From Cumulibacter soli (GTDB lineage: Bacteria; Actinomycetota; Actinomycetes; Mycobacteriales; Antricoccaceae), in contig NZ_SMSG01000001.1 of the NCBI RefSeq assembly GCF_004382795.1, positions 496,001 to 560,000 on the forward strand: DNA of 64,000 nt, given 5' to 3'. A program made the position numbers and the translations under genes. The stretch's first letter is position 1; every line of letters starts with the position of its first letter. Below are positions 8,059 to 18,189 of the stretch, piece after piece. The notes under the pieces are model-generated. The model ran no database searches and was not told the DNA's origin. It was given only the letters and a program-made list of their open reading frames with translations.

Positions 8059-8633
8059 CAGCCGTCCCGAGACGCGATCAGGCTCAGTGCCTCGGCACGG
8101 GTGCGGCTGTCGGTCTGGAAAATTCCGCGGACTGCGGACGTCGTCGTACGCGCACCAGGTTTGCGGATCCCGCGCATCGCCATGCACAGGTGTTCAGCCT
8201 CGATCACAACGATCACGCCGCGCGGATCGAGCGCGCCGACGATCGCGTCGGCGATCTGGGCCGTCAACCGCTCCTGCACCTGCGGACGCTTGGCGTACAG
8301 GTCGGCAAGCCGCGCCAACTTCGACAGGCCGGTGATCCGTCCCGATTGACCAGGGATGTAACCGATGTGCGCCTCGCCGTGGAAGGGCACCAGGTGATGC
8401 TCGCAGGTCGAGTAGATCTCGATGTTCTTGACCAGGACAAGCTCGCGGTGTTCCTCATTGAAGGTCCGCGATAGCACCTCGGCCGGTTCGACGTGCAGCC
8501 CGGCGAACACCTCGGCGTACGCCCGCGCGACCCGGTCAGGGGTCTCGCGCAGCCCCTCGCGATCAGGGTCCTCACCGATCGCCAGCAACAACTCGCGCAC
8601 CGCGGCGGCGGCGCGCTCCCGATCAACGCTCAT
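8058..8633 (-). CDS. folE: GTP cyclohydrolase I
   Basis: FolE opens the folate pathway by converting GTP to dihydroneopterin triphosphate. In this 191-residue protein the zinc ligands are visible: Cys77 and His80 in STCEHH, and Cys150 in EHLCMAMRG. The conserved [11 protein letters not shown] stretch is also present. Its ATG overlaps the ftsH stop (ATGA). The order ftsH-folE is common in actinobacteria. Confidence 0.97.
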   Translation of the reverse strand: MSVDRERAAAAVRELLLAIGEDPDREGLRETPDRVARAYAEVFAGLHVEPAEVLSRTFNEEHRELVLVKNIEIYSTCEHHLVPFHGEAHIGYIPGQSGRITGLSKLARLADLYAKRPQVQERLTAQIADAIVGALDPRGVIVVIEAEHLCMAMRGIRKPGARTTTSAVRGIFQTDSRTRAEALSLIASRDG

Positions 8634-10816
8634 CGCTGATCATCACCAGCAGGACGGTTCATCCAGTCATCCGGATAACTCCGCGGCTGCTGCGGTGCAT
8701 CGGAGTTCGGGTCGACGGCCGGGATCTGAATCGTCGCGTCGTCGTCGATCGTGTACGTATCCTCAGGCGCCGCATGCCTCGCCTGGGGCTCGCGTTGCGT
8801 GGTGGGCGCCGACGGCGGTTCGGAGTTCTTGGCGCGCGCCTCGGCGATTTCCTTCGGCGTCAGGATCGGCGGCGGAGCATCGCCGTTGCGGCGACGGCCG
8901 GACCCTTGGTACGGCGCCATCGGCTCACGCTTGGGCACATTCGCGCAGATCCGGTTCATATCTTCGGCGGAGAGAGTCTCCTTCTCCATCAACTCGAGCA
9001 CGATTTGATCGAGCTCGGCGCGATGCTCGCTGAGGATCTGCCACGCCTCGTCGTGCGCGATCTCGATCAGTTCGCGGACTTCGCTGTCGATCACGCCGGC
9101 GACCTCGTCGGAGTAGTCCCGCTGGTGGCCCATATCGCGACCGAGGAACGGCTCGGACTCGCTGGTGCCGTACTTGACGGCACCCAACCTGTCGCTCATG
9201 CCGTACTCGGTGACCATCGCGCGAGCCACCTGGGTGGCCTTCTCAATATCGTTGGAGGCGCCGGAAGTTGGGTCGTGATAGACCATCTCCTCGGCAGCGC
9301 GTCCGCCGAGCATGTAGGCCAGCGAGTCGATCATCTCCGAACGCGACTGGCTGTACTTATCCTCGGTCGGCAGGATCAGCGTGTGACCGAGGGAGCGGCC
9401 GCGCGGCAGGATCGTCACCTTGTGCACCGGGGCGCTGTGTGGCAATGCCTGCGCGACGAGGGCGTGACCACCCTCGTGGTACGCCGTCATCTTCTTTTCC
9501 TTGTCACTCATCGCCCGCGTCTTACGCTCCGGACCGGCGATGACACGATCGATCGCCTCCTCGAGCGCGTCGTCAGTGATCGACGTACCGCCCTTGCGCG
9601 CAGTGAGCAAGGCGGCCTCGTTCAGCACGTTCGCCAGGTCGGCGCCGGTGAATCCCGGCGTACGGCGCGCAACGGTGTCCAGGTCGACGCCCGGCGCAAC
9701 CGGCTTGCCCTTCGCGTGCACTCGCAGGATCGCCTTGCGGCCCTCTAGGTCGGGGCGATCGACGGCGATCTGGCGATCGAATCGGCCCGGGCGCAGCAGC
9801 GCCGGATCGAGGATGTCCGGCCGGTTGCTTGCCGCGATCAAGATGACGCTGCTGGTGACGTCGAATCCGTCCATTTCCACGAGCATCTGGTTCAGCGTCT
9901 GCTCGCGCTCGTCGTGACCGCCGCCCATACCGGCGCCGCGGTGCCGGCCGACGGCATCGATCTCGTCGATGAAGATGATCGCCGGAGCGTTCTCCTTGGC
10001 CTGGGTGAACAGGTCACGCACGCGGGAGGCACCCACACCCACGAACATCTCTACGAAGTCCGAACCGGAGATCGAGTAGAACGGCACCCCAGCCTCGCCG
10101 GCGACTGCGCGAGCGAGCAGCGTCTTACCGGTTCCGGGTGGACCAAACAGCAGCACACCCTTAGGGATCTTCGCGCCGATCGCCTGGAACCGGGCCGGAT
10201 TCTGCAAGAAGTCCTTGATCTCGCCGAGTTCCTCAATCGCCTCGTCGGCGCCGGCTACGTCCGAGAACGTGGTCTTCGGCATGTCCTTGCTGACGAGTTT
10301 GGCCTTGGACTTCGCGAACTGCATGACACCGCGGCCGCCGCCCTGCATCGAGTTCATCAGGAAGAACAGCAGACCCAGCAAAATGATGAACGGCAGCAGC
10401 GAGATCAGCAGGTTGAACAGCACCGACTCTTGGGTGACGGTGGTGTCAAAGCCCTCGTCACCGGCCTCGGGATCGATCCCCTGCGCGTTCTTCACGGCGT
10501 CGAAGATCTGATCGGTCGCGCCAGAGGGGTACTGCGTTTGGATTCGGTCGGTGGTCTCGGCGCCGTCCCCCGTCGGATCGATGGGATCCTTCAGCTTGAT
10601 CTCGAGGATCTGTTCTTTGTCCTTGAGGTTGACGGCATCAGCATTGCCATCTTCGAGCTGTCCCAGCGCGACTGACGTCTTGACGCTCGCGTAGTCGCTA
10701 CCGCCACTGAAGAGGCTCGAGAGCAGGATGGCGAATACCGCCGCCAGAGCCATAAAGAACCACGGCGACTTGACGATCTTCTTGTTTTTCATCCGCGTGC
10801 GGGCTGGCGTGGGCAA
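8630..10816 (-). CDS. ftsH: ATP-dependent zinc metalloprotease FtsH
   Basis: This membrane-bound AAA+ protease degrades misfolded membrane proteins and short-lived regulators. There are two transmembrane helices (about 15-33 and 128-147), Walker A GPPGTGKT at 225-232, Walker B IIFIDEID, the arginine finger region and the zinc motif HEGGH at 447-451. The C-terminal tail of about 100 residues is acidic and low complexity. I start at a TTG that sits 7 nt after AGGAGG. An ATG 24 bp downstream (MKNKKIVK) is the usual database-style start but lacks a site at good distance. It is first gene of the folate operon. Confidence 0.96.
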   Translation of the reverse strand: MPTPARTRMKNKKIVKSPWFFMALAAVFAILLSSLFSGGSDYASVKTSVALGQLEDGNADAVNLKDKEQILEIKLKDPIDPTGDGAETTDRIQTQYPSGATDQIFDAVKNAQGIDPEAGDEGFDTTVTQESVLFNLLISLLPFIILLGLLFFLMNSMQGGGRGVMQFAKSKAKLVSKDMPKTTFSDVAGADEAIEELGEIKDFLQNPARFQAIGAKIPKGVLLFGPPGTGKTLLARAVAGEAGVPFYSISGSDFVEMFVGVGASRVRDLFTQAKENAPAIIFIDEIDAVGRHRGAGMGGGHDEREQTLNQMLVEMDGFDVTSSVILIAASNRPDILDPALLRPGRFDRQIAVDRPDLEGRKAILRVHAKGKPVAPGVDLDTVARRTPGFTGADLANVLNEAALLTARKGGTSITDDALEEAIDRVIAGPERKTRAMSDKEKKMTAYHEGGHALVAQALPHSAPVHKVTILPRGRSLGHTLILPTEDKYSQSRSEMIDSLAYMLGGRAAEEMVYHDPTSGASNDIEKATQVARAMVTEYGMSDRLGAVKYGTSESEPFLGRDMGHQRDYSDEVAGVIDSEVRELIEIAHDEAWQILSEHRAELDQIVLELMEKETLSAEDMNRICANVPKREPMAPYQGSGRRRNGDAPPPILTPKEIAEARAKNSEPPSAPTTQREPQARHAAPEDTYTIDDDATIQIPAVDPNSDAPQQPRSYPDDWMNRPAGDDQR

Positions 10817-11218
10817 GCCCGTGCCTCCTGTTTGCTGGGGGTACTTGATACCGCGCGCCCCACGCGTGAGGCACAGTGCCGGATACAAAACGGTACACCG
10901 CGAGGCGCGCGTCTATCTCAACGTCCGCTAGCGGCGAAACGTTCCGTTGCACACTAACGCCATAGTCCACACGGCAAACGGCCAACCCGGGCGAGATTGA
11001 CGTGCTGCTCGCGCCCACGCCATCTTGCCCGCGCATCTCTAGCATCGCGCCCGCACGCGTTTCGGGCCATAGGTCAACAGCCGGTTGCTACGACGCTCGG
11101 GTTCAAATCAGTCCCTCCGCACGCGACCGTGTGGATTATCCCGATGCCACGCGTTATCAGGCCTGTTTCGAACGACATCAGTGAGTTCCCGGACAACGCG
11201 CTCCTGGAGCTACGAAAG
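10817..11218. other. Intergenic region upstream of ftsH, no gene seen
   Basis: About 400 bp separate the hpt stop from the ftsH start. I see no convincing coding frame, tRNA or terminator. It should contain the ftsH promoter. The only clear signal is the AGGAGG ribosome-binding site at 10824-10829 (minus strand). Confidence 0.5.
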
Positions 11219-11758
11219 TTAGGAGTAAACCTCAGGCTTGAGGACGCCGATGTACGGCATATCGCGGTAACGCTCCGCATAGTCGAGGCCGTACCCGACC
11301 ACGAACTCGTTCGGGATATCGAACCCGATGTACTTCACCGGGACTTCTACCTTCACAGCGTCCGGCTTGCGCAGCAGGCTGACAACCTCGATCGAGGCGG
11401 GGTTGCGCGCACCAAGGTTTTTCAGCAGCCAGGACAGCGTCAGGCCGGAGTCGATGATGTCCTCGACCACCAGCACGTGCTTGCCGGTGATGTCCTTGTC
11501 GAGGTCCTTGAGGATCCGGACGATTCCGCTGGAGGACGTCGAGGAGCCGTACGACGACACCGCCATGAACTCCAGTTCGACCGGCAGCGGCAGCGCGCGG
11601 GCGAAGTCACTCATGAACATCACTGCGCCCTTGAGCACGCCGACCAGCAGTAGTTCCTTGCCCTCATAATCCGCGGCGATCTGCTTCGCCAACTGGGCGG
11701 TCTTCTCCTTGATCTCCTGCTCGGAGATCACGACCTTTTCAATCTCGGCGTCGTACAC
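11219..11758 (-). CDS. hpt: Hypoxanthine phosphoribosyltransferase
   Basis: The enzyme salvages hypoxanthine and guanine with PRPP. The 179-residue protein has the type I PRTase PRPP loop [11 protein letters not shown] at 97-107, the early [10 protein letters not shown] block near 39-48, and the C-terminal base-binding segment [14 protein letters not shown]. The GTG start lies 11 bp downstream of the tilS stop. That tilS-hpt order, often followed by ftsH, is standard in Gram-positive bacteria. Confidence 0.96.
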   Translation of the reverse strand: MYDAEIEKVVISEQEIKEKTAQLAKQIAADYEGKELLLVGVLKGAVMFMSDFARALPLPVELEFMAVSSYGSSTSSSGIVRILKDLDKDITGKHVLVVEDIIDSGLTLSWLLKNLGARNPASIEVVSLLRKPDAVKVEVPVKYIGFDIPNEFVVGYGLDYAERYRDMPYIGVLKPEVYS

Positions 11759-11769
11759 CTTCGATGTCC

Positions 11770-12906
11770 TCAGATTCGTCGGGGAGCGGCCCGGCCACTG
11801 TCATCGGCGGGCGCGTGCACGATCTTGCCACGCTCACGAATCGCGCGGCTACCGCCCGGCAGATACACCGGGCCCTGGCCGTGATAGCGCGCCACGAGCG
11901 CATCGATCGCGATCACGTGCGCTGCCGTCACGACGCCGTCACGGGACCCCGAATCGCCCGAACGCGAGTCGCCGGAACCCGAATCCAGTGCCGGCGCATC
12001 AGGTGAGGCCGCATTGGGCGACGCCGGTTCAGGTGAAGGCGCATCAGGCGAGGACGCATCGAGTACGGCCGAATCGCGTGCGGGGGAATTGGCGGCAGCC
12101 AACCGCTCGTCCAGCCAGCGTTTGATCACCACGCGGCGAGTTCCCTCGGTGAATCGAGCCAGCGCGCGAGCGTCGATATGTGCGCCACCGACGAGTTCCA
12201 GCAGCGCGGCAGCGTCGTGCGACGGGTCTGCCTCACGCAGTTGGTCGGCGGTGCGCGCGAGCGCCGGCGCGACTCCACCGCCGAGAATGTCCTCCAGCAA
12301 CGGCAGCGCCTCGGCCCGCAGCCGCACCCGGGTGAACCGCGGGTCGTCGTTGTGCGGATCGTGCCACACCGGCAACCCGAGATCGTCGCAGTACTGGAGG
12401 GTTTGCGCCCGGCGGATCGACAGCAGCGGACGCCCCCAGGGCGGAGCGTACGGAGCCATCCCCTGCAACGATCGCCTTCCGGAACCGCGCCCCAGCCCTA
12501 ACAACACCGACTCCGCCTGGTCGTCGAGAGTGTGACCGAGAAGTACCTCGCCACGTCGATGCTGCTGCAACGCCGCATACCGCGCGTCCCGCGCGGCCGC
12601 CTCAAGCCCACCGCGCGCACCGACGTCTACCGGCACCGCGACCGCGCTCGCGCAGCCCAACTGGAGCATCTGCTCGCGCACCGCGGCCGCGCGATCGGTC
12701 GAGTCCGGCTGCAGTCGGTGATCGATCGTGATCCCGTGGACGTCGAACGACCCGCGCGCCTCGAACAGCAATGCGCTGCACAGCGCGAGCGAATCGGCGC
12801 CACCACTGACCGCGACACTGATGATTGATCGGTCGCCTTGATGAGTGGTGAGCCAGCGCCGTACCGCGACACGGACGGCGGCCACAGCCGGAGCAGGCCC
12901 CACCAT
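11770..12906 (-). CDS. tilS: tRNA(Ile)-lysidine synthetase with a low-complexity insertion
   Basis: TilS makes lysidine at the wobble base of tRNA-Ile2 so that it reads AUA. The N-terminal ATP-pyrophosphatase motif is SGGADS at 34-39. The protein is about 378 residues from the ATG preceded by GGTGAG. Residues of about 282-322 form a Ser/Pro/Ala/Asp/Gly-rich repeat tract (units such as ASPDAPS and GSGDSRSGD) just before the C-terminal domain, which is unusual. The frame stays open through the tract and the downstream family sequence resumes, so the gene looks intact. Confidence 0.92.
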   Translation of the reverse strand: MVGPAPAVAAVRVAVRRWLTTHQGDRSIISVAVSGGADSLALCSALLFEARGSFDVHGITIDHRLQPDSTDRAAAVREQMLQLGCASAVAVPVDVGARGGLEAAARDARYAALQQHRRGEVLLGHTLDDQAESVLLGLGRGSGRRSLQGMAPYAPPWGRPLLSIRRAQTLQYCDDLGLPVWHDPHNDDPRFTRVRLRAEALPLLEDILGGGVAPALARTADQLREADPSHDAAALLELVGGAHIDARALARFTEGTRRVVIKRWLDERLAAANSPARDSAVLDASSPDAPSPEPASPNAASPDAPALDSGSGDSRSGDSGSRDGVVTAAHVIAIDALVARYHGQGPVYLPGGSRAIRERGKIVHAPADDSGRAAPRRI

Positions 12907-12934
12907 CAACTCACCGCCGACCGAAGATCCCCGA

Positions 12935-14134
12935 TCATTCGTCGCCGCGGCGTTCGATGATGATCTCTCGCTCATCATCGGGCGAGCCGTCGTCCAGCGG
13001 AACGTGGGTGCCCTCGCGGGGTACCTCGAAGTGCCGCGTGGTGTTGCCATGCTGATCGACGACCGTGCTGCCTGCGGCAGCAATCCGGCCGTTCGGGCGA
13101 ACCCGGTCCACCCAAGCCACAGGATCGCTTAACTCGGCGCGGGTCGGCAACATATCGGGTGACTCCCAGATCCGGTTGAAGCCCGCCATCCCCACCTCGT
13201 TCACCACAGCATCAACGAAGATCCGGCCGTCGGCGTACTGCTTCATTTTGGCGTCCAACCCCAGCAGCCGGCGCATGGCGCGGTCGATCGGCGAGCTTCC
13301 TTTACGGCGCGCGTTGAACTTCCGACGAATCACGCCCACCGTGCGGATGACGTCGCGACCGACGTTGTCCATCACGTACTCGGCATGTCCTTCGACCAGA
13401 CTCATTGCGGCGGTAATGCGATCGAGGACGTCACGCTGGTCCGGCGACTGCACCAGCGAGAGCAGACCACCGGACTCATCCGCTGACCGTGTCCGAACTT
13501 TGGCGGCGAGTTCCTTGATCTGTTCCCGCAGCGAGTCGGTGTCGAGGTTCGATACCTCGACGAACTCCTCGATGAGGCCGCGTAGATAGCCCTCCAGCCA
13601 CGGATTCGCGGTGAATTGCAGTCGGTGCGTGACCTCGTGGATGCACACCCACAGTCGGAAGTCGTGCGGGTCGACCGCCAACTTCCGCTCGGCTTCGACG
13701 ATGTTCGGCGCGACCAGCAACAGTCGCCCGCCGTCTCGACCGAATACGTCGTACTGCCCAAGTACTCGGCTCGACATGAACGACAGCAGGACACCCGCCT
13801 CGATGCCGGTGACCCGACTGCCCACCGCCCGCACGGCGCGCGAGGACTTCGAGGTCGCGGTGAGCTTCTCCACCAGCGGGCCCATCAGTCCGGCGAGGGA
13901 CGACGCATTCGTCTCGATCCAGCCGGCGCGATCCACAACGAGCGTGGGCGCGTCGTACATCGGGTGCCGAATACCGGTGACGTCGCTGACGTACTCGTCG
14001 GCGCGGGCCGCGGCTTGCCGCAGTTCGGTGACGACGGTGCGCGCCTCCTCGAGAGCGATACTTGGACCGGCCTTCGTCAGTTTCTTCGCCGAGCGCATCG
14101 CGACGTCCCAGTTGATGAAGCCCTCAGAACTCAT
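12935..14134 (-). CDS. Zinc-dependent metalloprotease-like protein (DUF2342 / TIGR03624 family)
   Basis: The 399-residue protein carries the zincin motif HEVTH at 166-170 in the context CIHEVTHRLQF, followed by PWLEGYLRGLIEEF. This matches the actinobacterial family described as an F420-biosynthesis-associated hypothetical protein or zinc-dependent metalloprotease. It regularly lies between dacB and tilS, as here. The true substrate is unknown. The start at MSSEGFINWD was preferred because the upstream extension is Arg/Ser-rich and not family-like. The tilS start follows 28 bp downstream. Confidence 0.88.
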   Translation of the reverse strand: MSSEGFINWDVAMRSAKKLTKAGPSIALEEARTVVTELRQAAARADEYVSDVTGIRHPMYDAPTLVVDRAGWIETNASSLAGLMGPLVEKLTATSKSSRAVRAVGSRVTGIEAGVLLSFMSSRVLGQYDVFGRDGGRLLLVAPNIVEAERKLAVDPHDFRLWVCIHEVTHRLQFTANPWLEGYLRGLIEEFVEVSNLDTDSLREQIKELAAKVRTRSADESGGLLSLVQSPDQRDVLDRITAAMSLVEGHAEYVMDNVGRDVIRTVGVIRRKFNARRKGSSPIDRAMRRLLGLDAKMKQYADGRIFVDAVVNEVGMAGFNRIWESPDMLPTRAELSDPVAWVDRVRPNGRIAAAGSTVVDQHGNTTRHFEVPREGTHVPLDDGSPDDEREIIIERRGDE

Positions 14135-14325
14135 GGGCGCCACGTTACCCGCGGAGGCCCGTGAGCGTCGGTCCATCACAACGCGGTCACCTGCGGTCTT
14201 GGCGGGCGGACATGCCGGCCTGCGCCGTCTCCACAGCGCGGTGTCTCGTACCTCGCCACCCTTAACTCAACGACCGACCGAATGGGCGAGCACGCGGATC
14301 GGTCATCGCCAATAACCGAGGCGGG

Positions 14326-15756
14326 TTAGTGGCAGCCGCAGCCGGCGATCGTTGCCGCTACGAGATCAAGCGCCTCACGCGCGGCGTCCGGCGCGCCGCC
14401 GTCGTTGGAGATGAACGAGAACACCAGCAGCCGGCCGTCGTTGGTCACGACGGTCCCGGACAATGAGGCCACACCGGTCAACGTGCCGGTTTTGCCGCGG
14501 ACACGTCCGGCCACACCGCCCGTAGTGCCATTCTGGTAGCGGTCCGCCAAGGTCCCGCTGTATCCGCTCACTGGCAATCCGGACGCCACCGCGTCCAAGT
14601 TCGCGTCGGTCAGATCGACCACGTTATCCATCACGGAACTCACGGACGCGGCGCTCGTGCGGTCGTCCACGGACAGCCCGCTGGCGTCGTACGCCGTGTA
14701 CCCCGTCAGATCCACGCCCAGGTCTTGCATCGTGTCGGTGATCGCCTGCGTGGCGCCGTCGAAGCTCGGCGCGTGACCGGTCTCCAGCGCGACCAACCGA
14801 CCCAAGCATTCGGCGAGCGTGTTGTCGGAGATGAGCAGCATCTGTTCGATCAACTGCTCGATCGGCGCGGACTCGACCGCGGCCAGCTGCTGAGCCCCCT
14901 CGGCGGCTTCGCCGCGTTCGACGTCCGCGTCGGGACTGTCGAGGGCGTCGGCAAGTAATTGTGCGGCGTACAAGTCGGGGTCAGCGTGCCGCATCGAGGC
15001 ATCGTTAGACGGGGTACTGCGGCCGCCGTCGGTCATGAACGGGTAGACCTCAGCCGCGTACGTCGACGGCGCGTCACCCTTACCCCATCCGGACGCCGTC
15101 ACCGGACCGGTGAACACCGAGTTGTCGACGGTCACCTTCGTTACCTCGGTGATCCCGGCGTCTTTCAGTTGGTTGGCGAGTTGCTTGATCGACGCGGACC
15201 CCGGGTTGTACGTCGACTTACTGCCGCTGCGGAGCGTGGGGTCACCGCCGGCGACCACCACGATCTCGGTGGGGCTATCGCCTTCGACGACCGAGGTGGT
15301 GATGCGGCTGCCAGGCTCGAGGACGACGGCTGCCGCGGCCGCGGTGTACAGCTTCATCACCGATCCCGGCACCATCGGTTCCTTCGCCTGGTCGGAATAC
15401 AGCACGATATCGCTGGCCGGATCGATCACTTCAACCGCGACCTCGCCGAGAGTGGGGTTGTTCAATGCTGAGCTGAGCGCGCTCTGCATCCCAGCGCTCG
15501 AAGGCATCGGAGCGTCCTCGGCCAACTGCTCAAGCACCGGTGCCGGGGGTTCGTTCGGCGGCAACGAGACCGTTGCGGCAGCCTGGTTGGTGCTCGCGTC
15601 AGCGGCGCTGTCAGAATTAGTGGGTCCAGTTAGGGCTGCAGCACCAACAACCGCGCCGGCGCCGGCCGCCGACGCGAGCACCAACACGCCGAATGCGCCT
15701 AGCACGCGGATCGTCCCTGCACGTCTGTGCCGGCGAGGCGTTCGGGTCTTGGTCAC
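14326..15756 (-). CDS. dacB: D-alanyl-D-alanine carboxypeptidase/endopeptidase (PBP4, DacB type)
   Basis: This exported class C low-molecular-weight penicillin-binding protein trims peptidoglycan peptides. After a basic N-terminus and a hydrophobic segment ([20 protein letters not shown]), the three catalytic motifs are in order: SVMK with Ser132, SDN at 310-312 and KTGT at 422-425. The GTG start at 15756 has AAGGA five bases upstream; the frame extends 12 codons further. The 476-residue length is normal. It is divergent from ppa. Confidence 0.93.
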   Translation of the reverse strand: MTKTRTPRRHRRAGTIRVLGAFGVLVLASAAGAGAVVGAAALTGPTNSDSAADASTNQAAATVSLPPNEPPAPVLEQLAEDAPMPSSAGMQSALSSALNNPTLGEVAVEVIDPASDIVLYSDQAKEPMVPGSVMKLYTAAAAAVVLEPGSRITTSVVEGDSPTEIVVVAGGDPTLRSGSKSTYNPGSASIKQLANQLKDAGITEVTKVTVDNSVFTGPVTASGWGKGDAPSTYAAEVYPFMTDGGRSTPSNDASMRHADPDLYAAQLLADALDSPDADVERGEAAEGAQQLAAVESAPIEQLIEQMLLISDNTLAECLGRLVALETGHAPSFDGATQAITDTMQDLGVDLTGYTAYDASGLSVDDRTSAASVSSVMDNVVDLTDANLDAVASGLPVSGYSGTLADRYQNGTTGGVAGRVRGKTGTLTGVASLSGTVVTNDGRLLVFSFISNDGGAPDAAREALDLVAATIAGCGCH

Positions 15757-15868
15757 TCGGGTCCTTGCAGTTCTAGCGGTCAACCACAGCACTGAACAGA
15801 CTACGGGTCACGGAAATCCACCTCGCATGGCGCGAGACGCCCGAGCCCGGGTAGGAGATGGAATCATA

Positions 15869-16357
15869 GTGGAGTACGACGTCCTGATCGAGATCCCCAA
15901 GGGCTCGCGCAACAAGTACGAGGTCGACCACGAGACCGGCAAGGTCCACCTGGATCGCTACCTCTACACCTCAATGGCGTACCCGACGGACTACGGATAC
16001 TTCGTCGACACCCTGGCCGACGACGGCGACCCACTCGATGCGCTGGTACTGCTGCCGGAGCCGACGTTCCCGGGCTGCTACATCAGCGTCCGCCCGATCG
16101 GGATGTACCGCATGGTCGACGAGGCCGGCGGCGACGACAAGGTCCTGTGCGTACCCGCGGGCGATCCCCGTTGGGACGGAGTCAACGACATCTCCGATGT
16201 CTCTCAGTTCCAGCTGGACGAGATCAAGCATTTCTTCGAGCACTACAAGGACCTGGAGCCAGGCAAGCACGTCGACGGCTCGGACTGGGTCGGCGCAGCC
16301 GAAGCGAAGAAGATGGTTGAGCACTCCGCCGAAGAGTTCAAGAAGGCCGAGCACTAA
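15869..16357 (+). CDS. ppa: Inorganic pyrophosphatase
   Basis: This soluble family I enzyme hydrolyses pyrophosphate and so drives biosynthesis. In this 162-residue protein the metal-binding signature [11 protein letters not shown] is intact, along with [13 protein letters not shown] and the YPTDYGY region. The start is GTG with AGGAG 11 nt upstream. An in-frame extension upstream only reads through antisense dacB sequence and is rejected. The divergent dacB-ppa arrangement is common in actinobacteria. Confidence 0.97.
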   Translation: MEYDVLIEIPKGSRNKYEVDHETGKVHLDRYLYTSMAYPTDYGYFVDTLADDGDPLDALVLLPEPTFPGCYISVRPIGMYRMVDEAGGDDKVLCVPAGDPRWDGVNDISDVSQFQLDEIKHFFEHYKDLEPGKHVDGSDWVGAAEAKKMVEHSAEEFKKAEH

Positions 16358-16382
16358 AGCACAGTCACAGTTTGAAGTGGCG

Positions 16383-16415
16383 AATGCGGCGTACCCTGGA
16401 CGGGTGCGCCGCATT
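16383..16415 (+). promoter_or_regulatory. Hairpin covering a start codon (or ppa terminator)
   Basis: Two 14-bp arms pair with a single T-G wobble around a 5-nt loop, and TTTCAC follows the second arm. The GTG start codon of the next gene lies inside the second arm. It could be a terminator for ppa that overlaps the next coding start, or a structure that controls translation. A TACCCT -10-like box 6 nt before the GTG would make the mRNA leaderless and remove the left arm. Confidence 0.55.
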
Positions 16416-16805
16416 TTCACTCCGGGTTGGATCGCTTGGCATATTTTCGCGATCCTGGCGCTCGCCGGTTGCCTCTGGGCGTTCCAGTGGCAGTTGAGCC
16501 GCGCCGAAGGCGCAGACGGTGACTGGCAGAACTGGCTGTACGCCATCCAGTGGCCGATGTTCGCGGCGATGGGGGTCGCGGCGTGGGTCCGCGCTATCTA
16601 CCTCGCGTTCCGCCCACCCGGGCACGACGAGCCGCCCCTGCTGCATCATGACGATCCGGACCCCGGACGAATCGTGCACGAGGTTCGACCTAAGGCGATC
16701 GCGATGGCCCCGCACTACGACGAGTACCACAACATCGCGGATCCGGAACTTGAGGCGTACAACGAACGCCTGCGCGTGCTCAACCAGCAAGCCGGCATCA
16801 ACTAA
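16404..16805 (+). CDS. Small membrane protein of unknown function
   Basis: The 133-residue protein starts VRRIFTPGWIAWH and has two predicted transmembrane helices (about 9-27 and 46-67). A hydrophilic, acidic C-terminal tail contains repeated His. It is followed 15 bp later by a DUF3817 gene on the same strand. Small proteins with this RIFTPGW start are familiar in actinobacterial genomes next to DUF3817 genes, but I know of no assigned function. There is no ribosome-binding site; see the hairpin entry. Confidence 0.8.
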   Translation: MRRIFTPGWIAWHIFAILALAGCLWAFQWQLSRAEGADGDWQNWLYAIQWPMFAAMGVAAWVRAIYLAFRPPGHDEPPLLHHDDPDPGRIVHEVRPKAIAMAPHYDEYHNIADPELEAYNERLRVLNQQAGIN

Positions 16806-16820
16806 GAAAAGGGTTCTGAC

Positions 16821-17210
16821 TTGACGACGACGAACGAGGACAAGCTCGCCGCCAAGAAGGCGGCGTTGAAGGCGAAACGCGCCGGAGGCCCCGAAGCCAA
16901 GACCGACCGGCTGCTGCGTTACTACCGAATCTCCGCGTGGATCGTCGGCGTCCCGCTCGCTGCGTTGTTCCTGATCGCCATGCCGATGAAGTACTTCGGG
17001 GACAACGGCACGCCGGTCACCGTCATCGGCATCGCGCACGGCTGGCTGTACATGATCTACATCGTGTGCGCCGCGTTCTTGGCCATGCACCGCAAATGGA
17101 GCGTCGTACGCTCGGTGCTGGTGGTCTTGGGTGGCACGATTCCGCTGGTGTCGTTCTGGACCGAGCACGTCGTGCACTCCAAGGTTCGCGCGAACGAACC
17201 CGGCTGGTAG
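16821..17210 (+). CDS. DUF3817 family membrane protein
   Basis: The N-terminus of this 129-residue protein is highly charged and Lys/Ala-rich. About three transmembrane helices follow (near 38-55, 67-88 and 95-112). The family block RYYRISAWIVG and the TEHVVHSK end fit DUF3817 (YdzA-like). The start is TTG with AAAAGGG upstream. It is probably cotranscribed with the preceding gene. Function unknown. Confidence 0.85.
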   Translation: MTTTNEDKLAAKKAALKAKRAGGPEAKTDRLLRYYRISAWIVGVPLAALFLIAMPMKYFGDNGTPVTVIGIAHGWLYMIYIVCAAFLAMHRKWSVVRSVLVVLGGTIPLVSFWTEHVVHSKVRANEPGW

Positions 17211-17237
17211 CCGCGACACATACGCGGCGACGCGTCG

Positions 17238-17753
17238 TCAGAGGTCGAGCAGCATGCGAGAATTACCTAGCGTGTTCGGTTTGACCCTCGCCAAGTCCAG
17301 GAATTCGGCAACGCCGTCATCCTGCGACTGCAGCAACTCGACGAACACGTCCTTATCGACCGGTGTCCCGTCAATCTCGCGGAAACCGTGCCGGGAGAAA
17401 AAGTCGACCTCGAACGTCAGGCAGAACACCCGCTGCACGCCAATCTGACGCGCGTCATCGACCAGCCGTTCGAGCAGCAAATGCCCGACGCCCGCACCGC
17501 GCACCGAACCGTCGACGGCGAGTGTGCGCACCTCGGCCAGGTCCTCCCAGAACACGTGCAGCGCACCGACGCCGACTATGTGCCCTTCGATCTCAGCGAC
17601 CCGAAACTCCTGTAGGCCTTCGAAGTAGGCGACGTGTTCCTTCGCGACCAGCACCCGATTCTCGACGTACGGCGCGACGATCTCACGAATCCGCCGAACA
17701 TCTTGCGTCCGGGCATGGCGGATCGTGACCTCCGATGGGTGTGCGCTGTTCAT
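17238..17753 (-). CDS. GNAT acetyltransferase, probable short amino-acid N-acetyltransferase
   Basis: In this 171-residue protein the acetyl-CoA loop reads VRGAGVGHLLLERL, after AEVRTLAVDG. The C-terminal FFSRHGFREID resembles the short N-acetylglutamate synthases of actinobacteria (as in Mycobacterium Rv2747), which start arginine synthesis. Only similarity by eye supports that. The chosen ATG fits the family; the frame is open for 81 more codons upstream, running through a terminator hairpin, so the long form is rejected. It converges with the DUF3817 gene. Confidence 0.85.
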   Translation of the reverse strand: MNSAHPSEVTIRHARTQDVRRIREIVAPYVENRVLVAKEHVAYFEGLQEFRVAEIEGHIVGVGALHVFWEDLAEVRTLAVDGSVRGAGVGHLLLERLVDDARQIGVQRVFCLTFEVDFFSRHGFREIDGTPVDKDVFVELLQSQDDGVAEFLDLARVKPNTLGNSRMLLDL

Positions 17754-17847
17754 GGCCTTAATCTTGCTCGCCACGTCAAACGGATCACGCAGCGCCTCTC
17801 GGTTCGCGACGCCGCACGAGGCGGCGGAGCGCTTGGACGAAAGAGAA

Positions 17848-17878
17848 CGCGCCCTCCTCGCGTGGCGAGAAGGGCGCG
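17848..17878 (-). terminator. Rho-independent terminator, minus strand
   Basis: An 8-bp outer stem (CGCGCCCT/AGGGCGCG) and a 5-bp inner stem flank a 3-nt loop, with one mismatch between stems. On the minus strand it is followed by TTCTCTTTC. It lies 16 bp after the stop of the 57-codon frame and upstream of the GNAT gene. Confidence 0.75.
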
Positions 17879-17893
17879 GTCGGTAGGTGACGG

Positions 17894-18067
17894 TTACCGC
17901 GTGAGAGCGATGGTGCGCTCTGGAACAGTTCGTCGTTCGGTGGACATCAGTAGTTCGATTCCCCGGCGTCGCGCCACCAGGGGTCCCCTGGCGCATTCGA
18001 GTTGTCGGATCTCGTCGGCGTAGCCCAACTGGGCCAGACGCGACCCGATCAACGTGGTGGCGTGCAT
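17894..18067 (-). CDS. Probable small protein, 57 residues
   Basis: The frame starts MHATTLIGSRLAQLGYADE and ends TIALTR before TAA. It is Arg-rich, with no membrane segment or recognised domain. Support comes from context: it ends 16 bp before a good minus-strand terminator, which needs a transcript from this side. GGGGA lies about 10 nt before the ATG. The VOC gene upstream on the same strand could also supply the transcript. It may instead be untranslated RNA. Not recognised. Confidence 0.4.
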   Translation of the reverse strand: MHATTLIGSRLAQLGYADEIRQLECARGPLVARRRGIELLMSTERRTVPERTIALTR

Positions 18068-18189
18068 GGTTTACACATCCCCGTACATCGATTGGTTGTT
18101 GCGTCTCCTATTGTCGTCCGTCCGCGTTACGCGTGGGTGGATTCCAGGTGGCGGACGCCGCAGATCACAGTGAGTCTGTGCACGATTTG

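Noticed and set aside
8774-10675. Two long plus-strand frames antisense to ftsH
   Set aside because: FtsH motifs on the minus strand are unambiguous; the antisense frames are GC-bias shadows.
12324-12337. CACCCGGGTGA in tilS
   Set aside because: The arms match the dyad but there is no five-base spacer, and the site is coding.
15110-15868. N-terminal extension of the ppa frame
   Set aside because: It reads antisense through dacB. The ppa family start and AGGAG site are at the GTG downstream.
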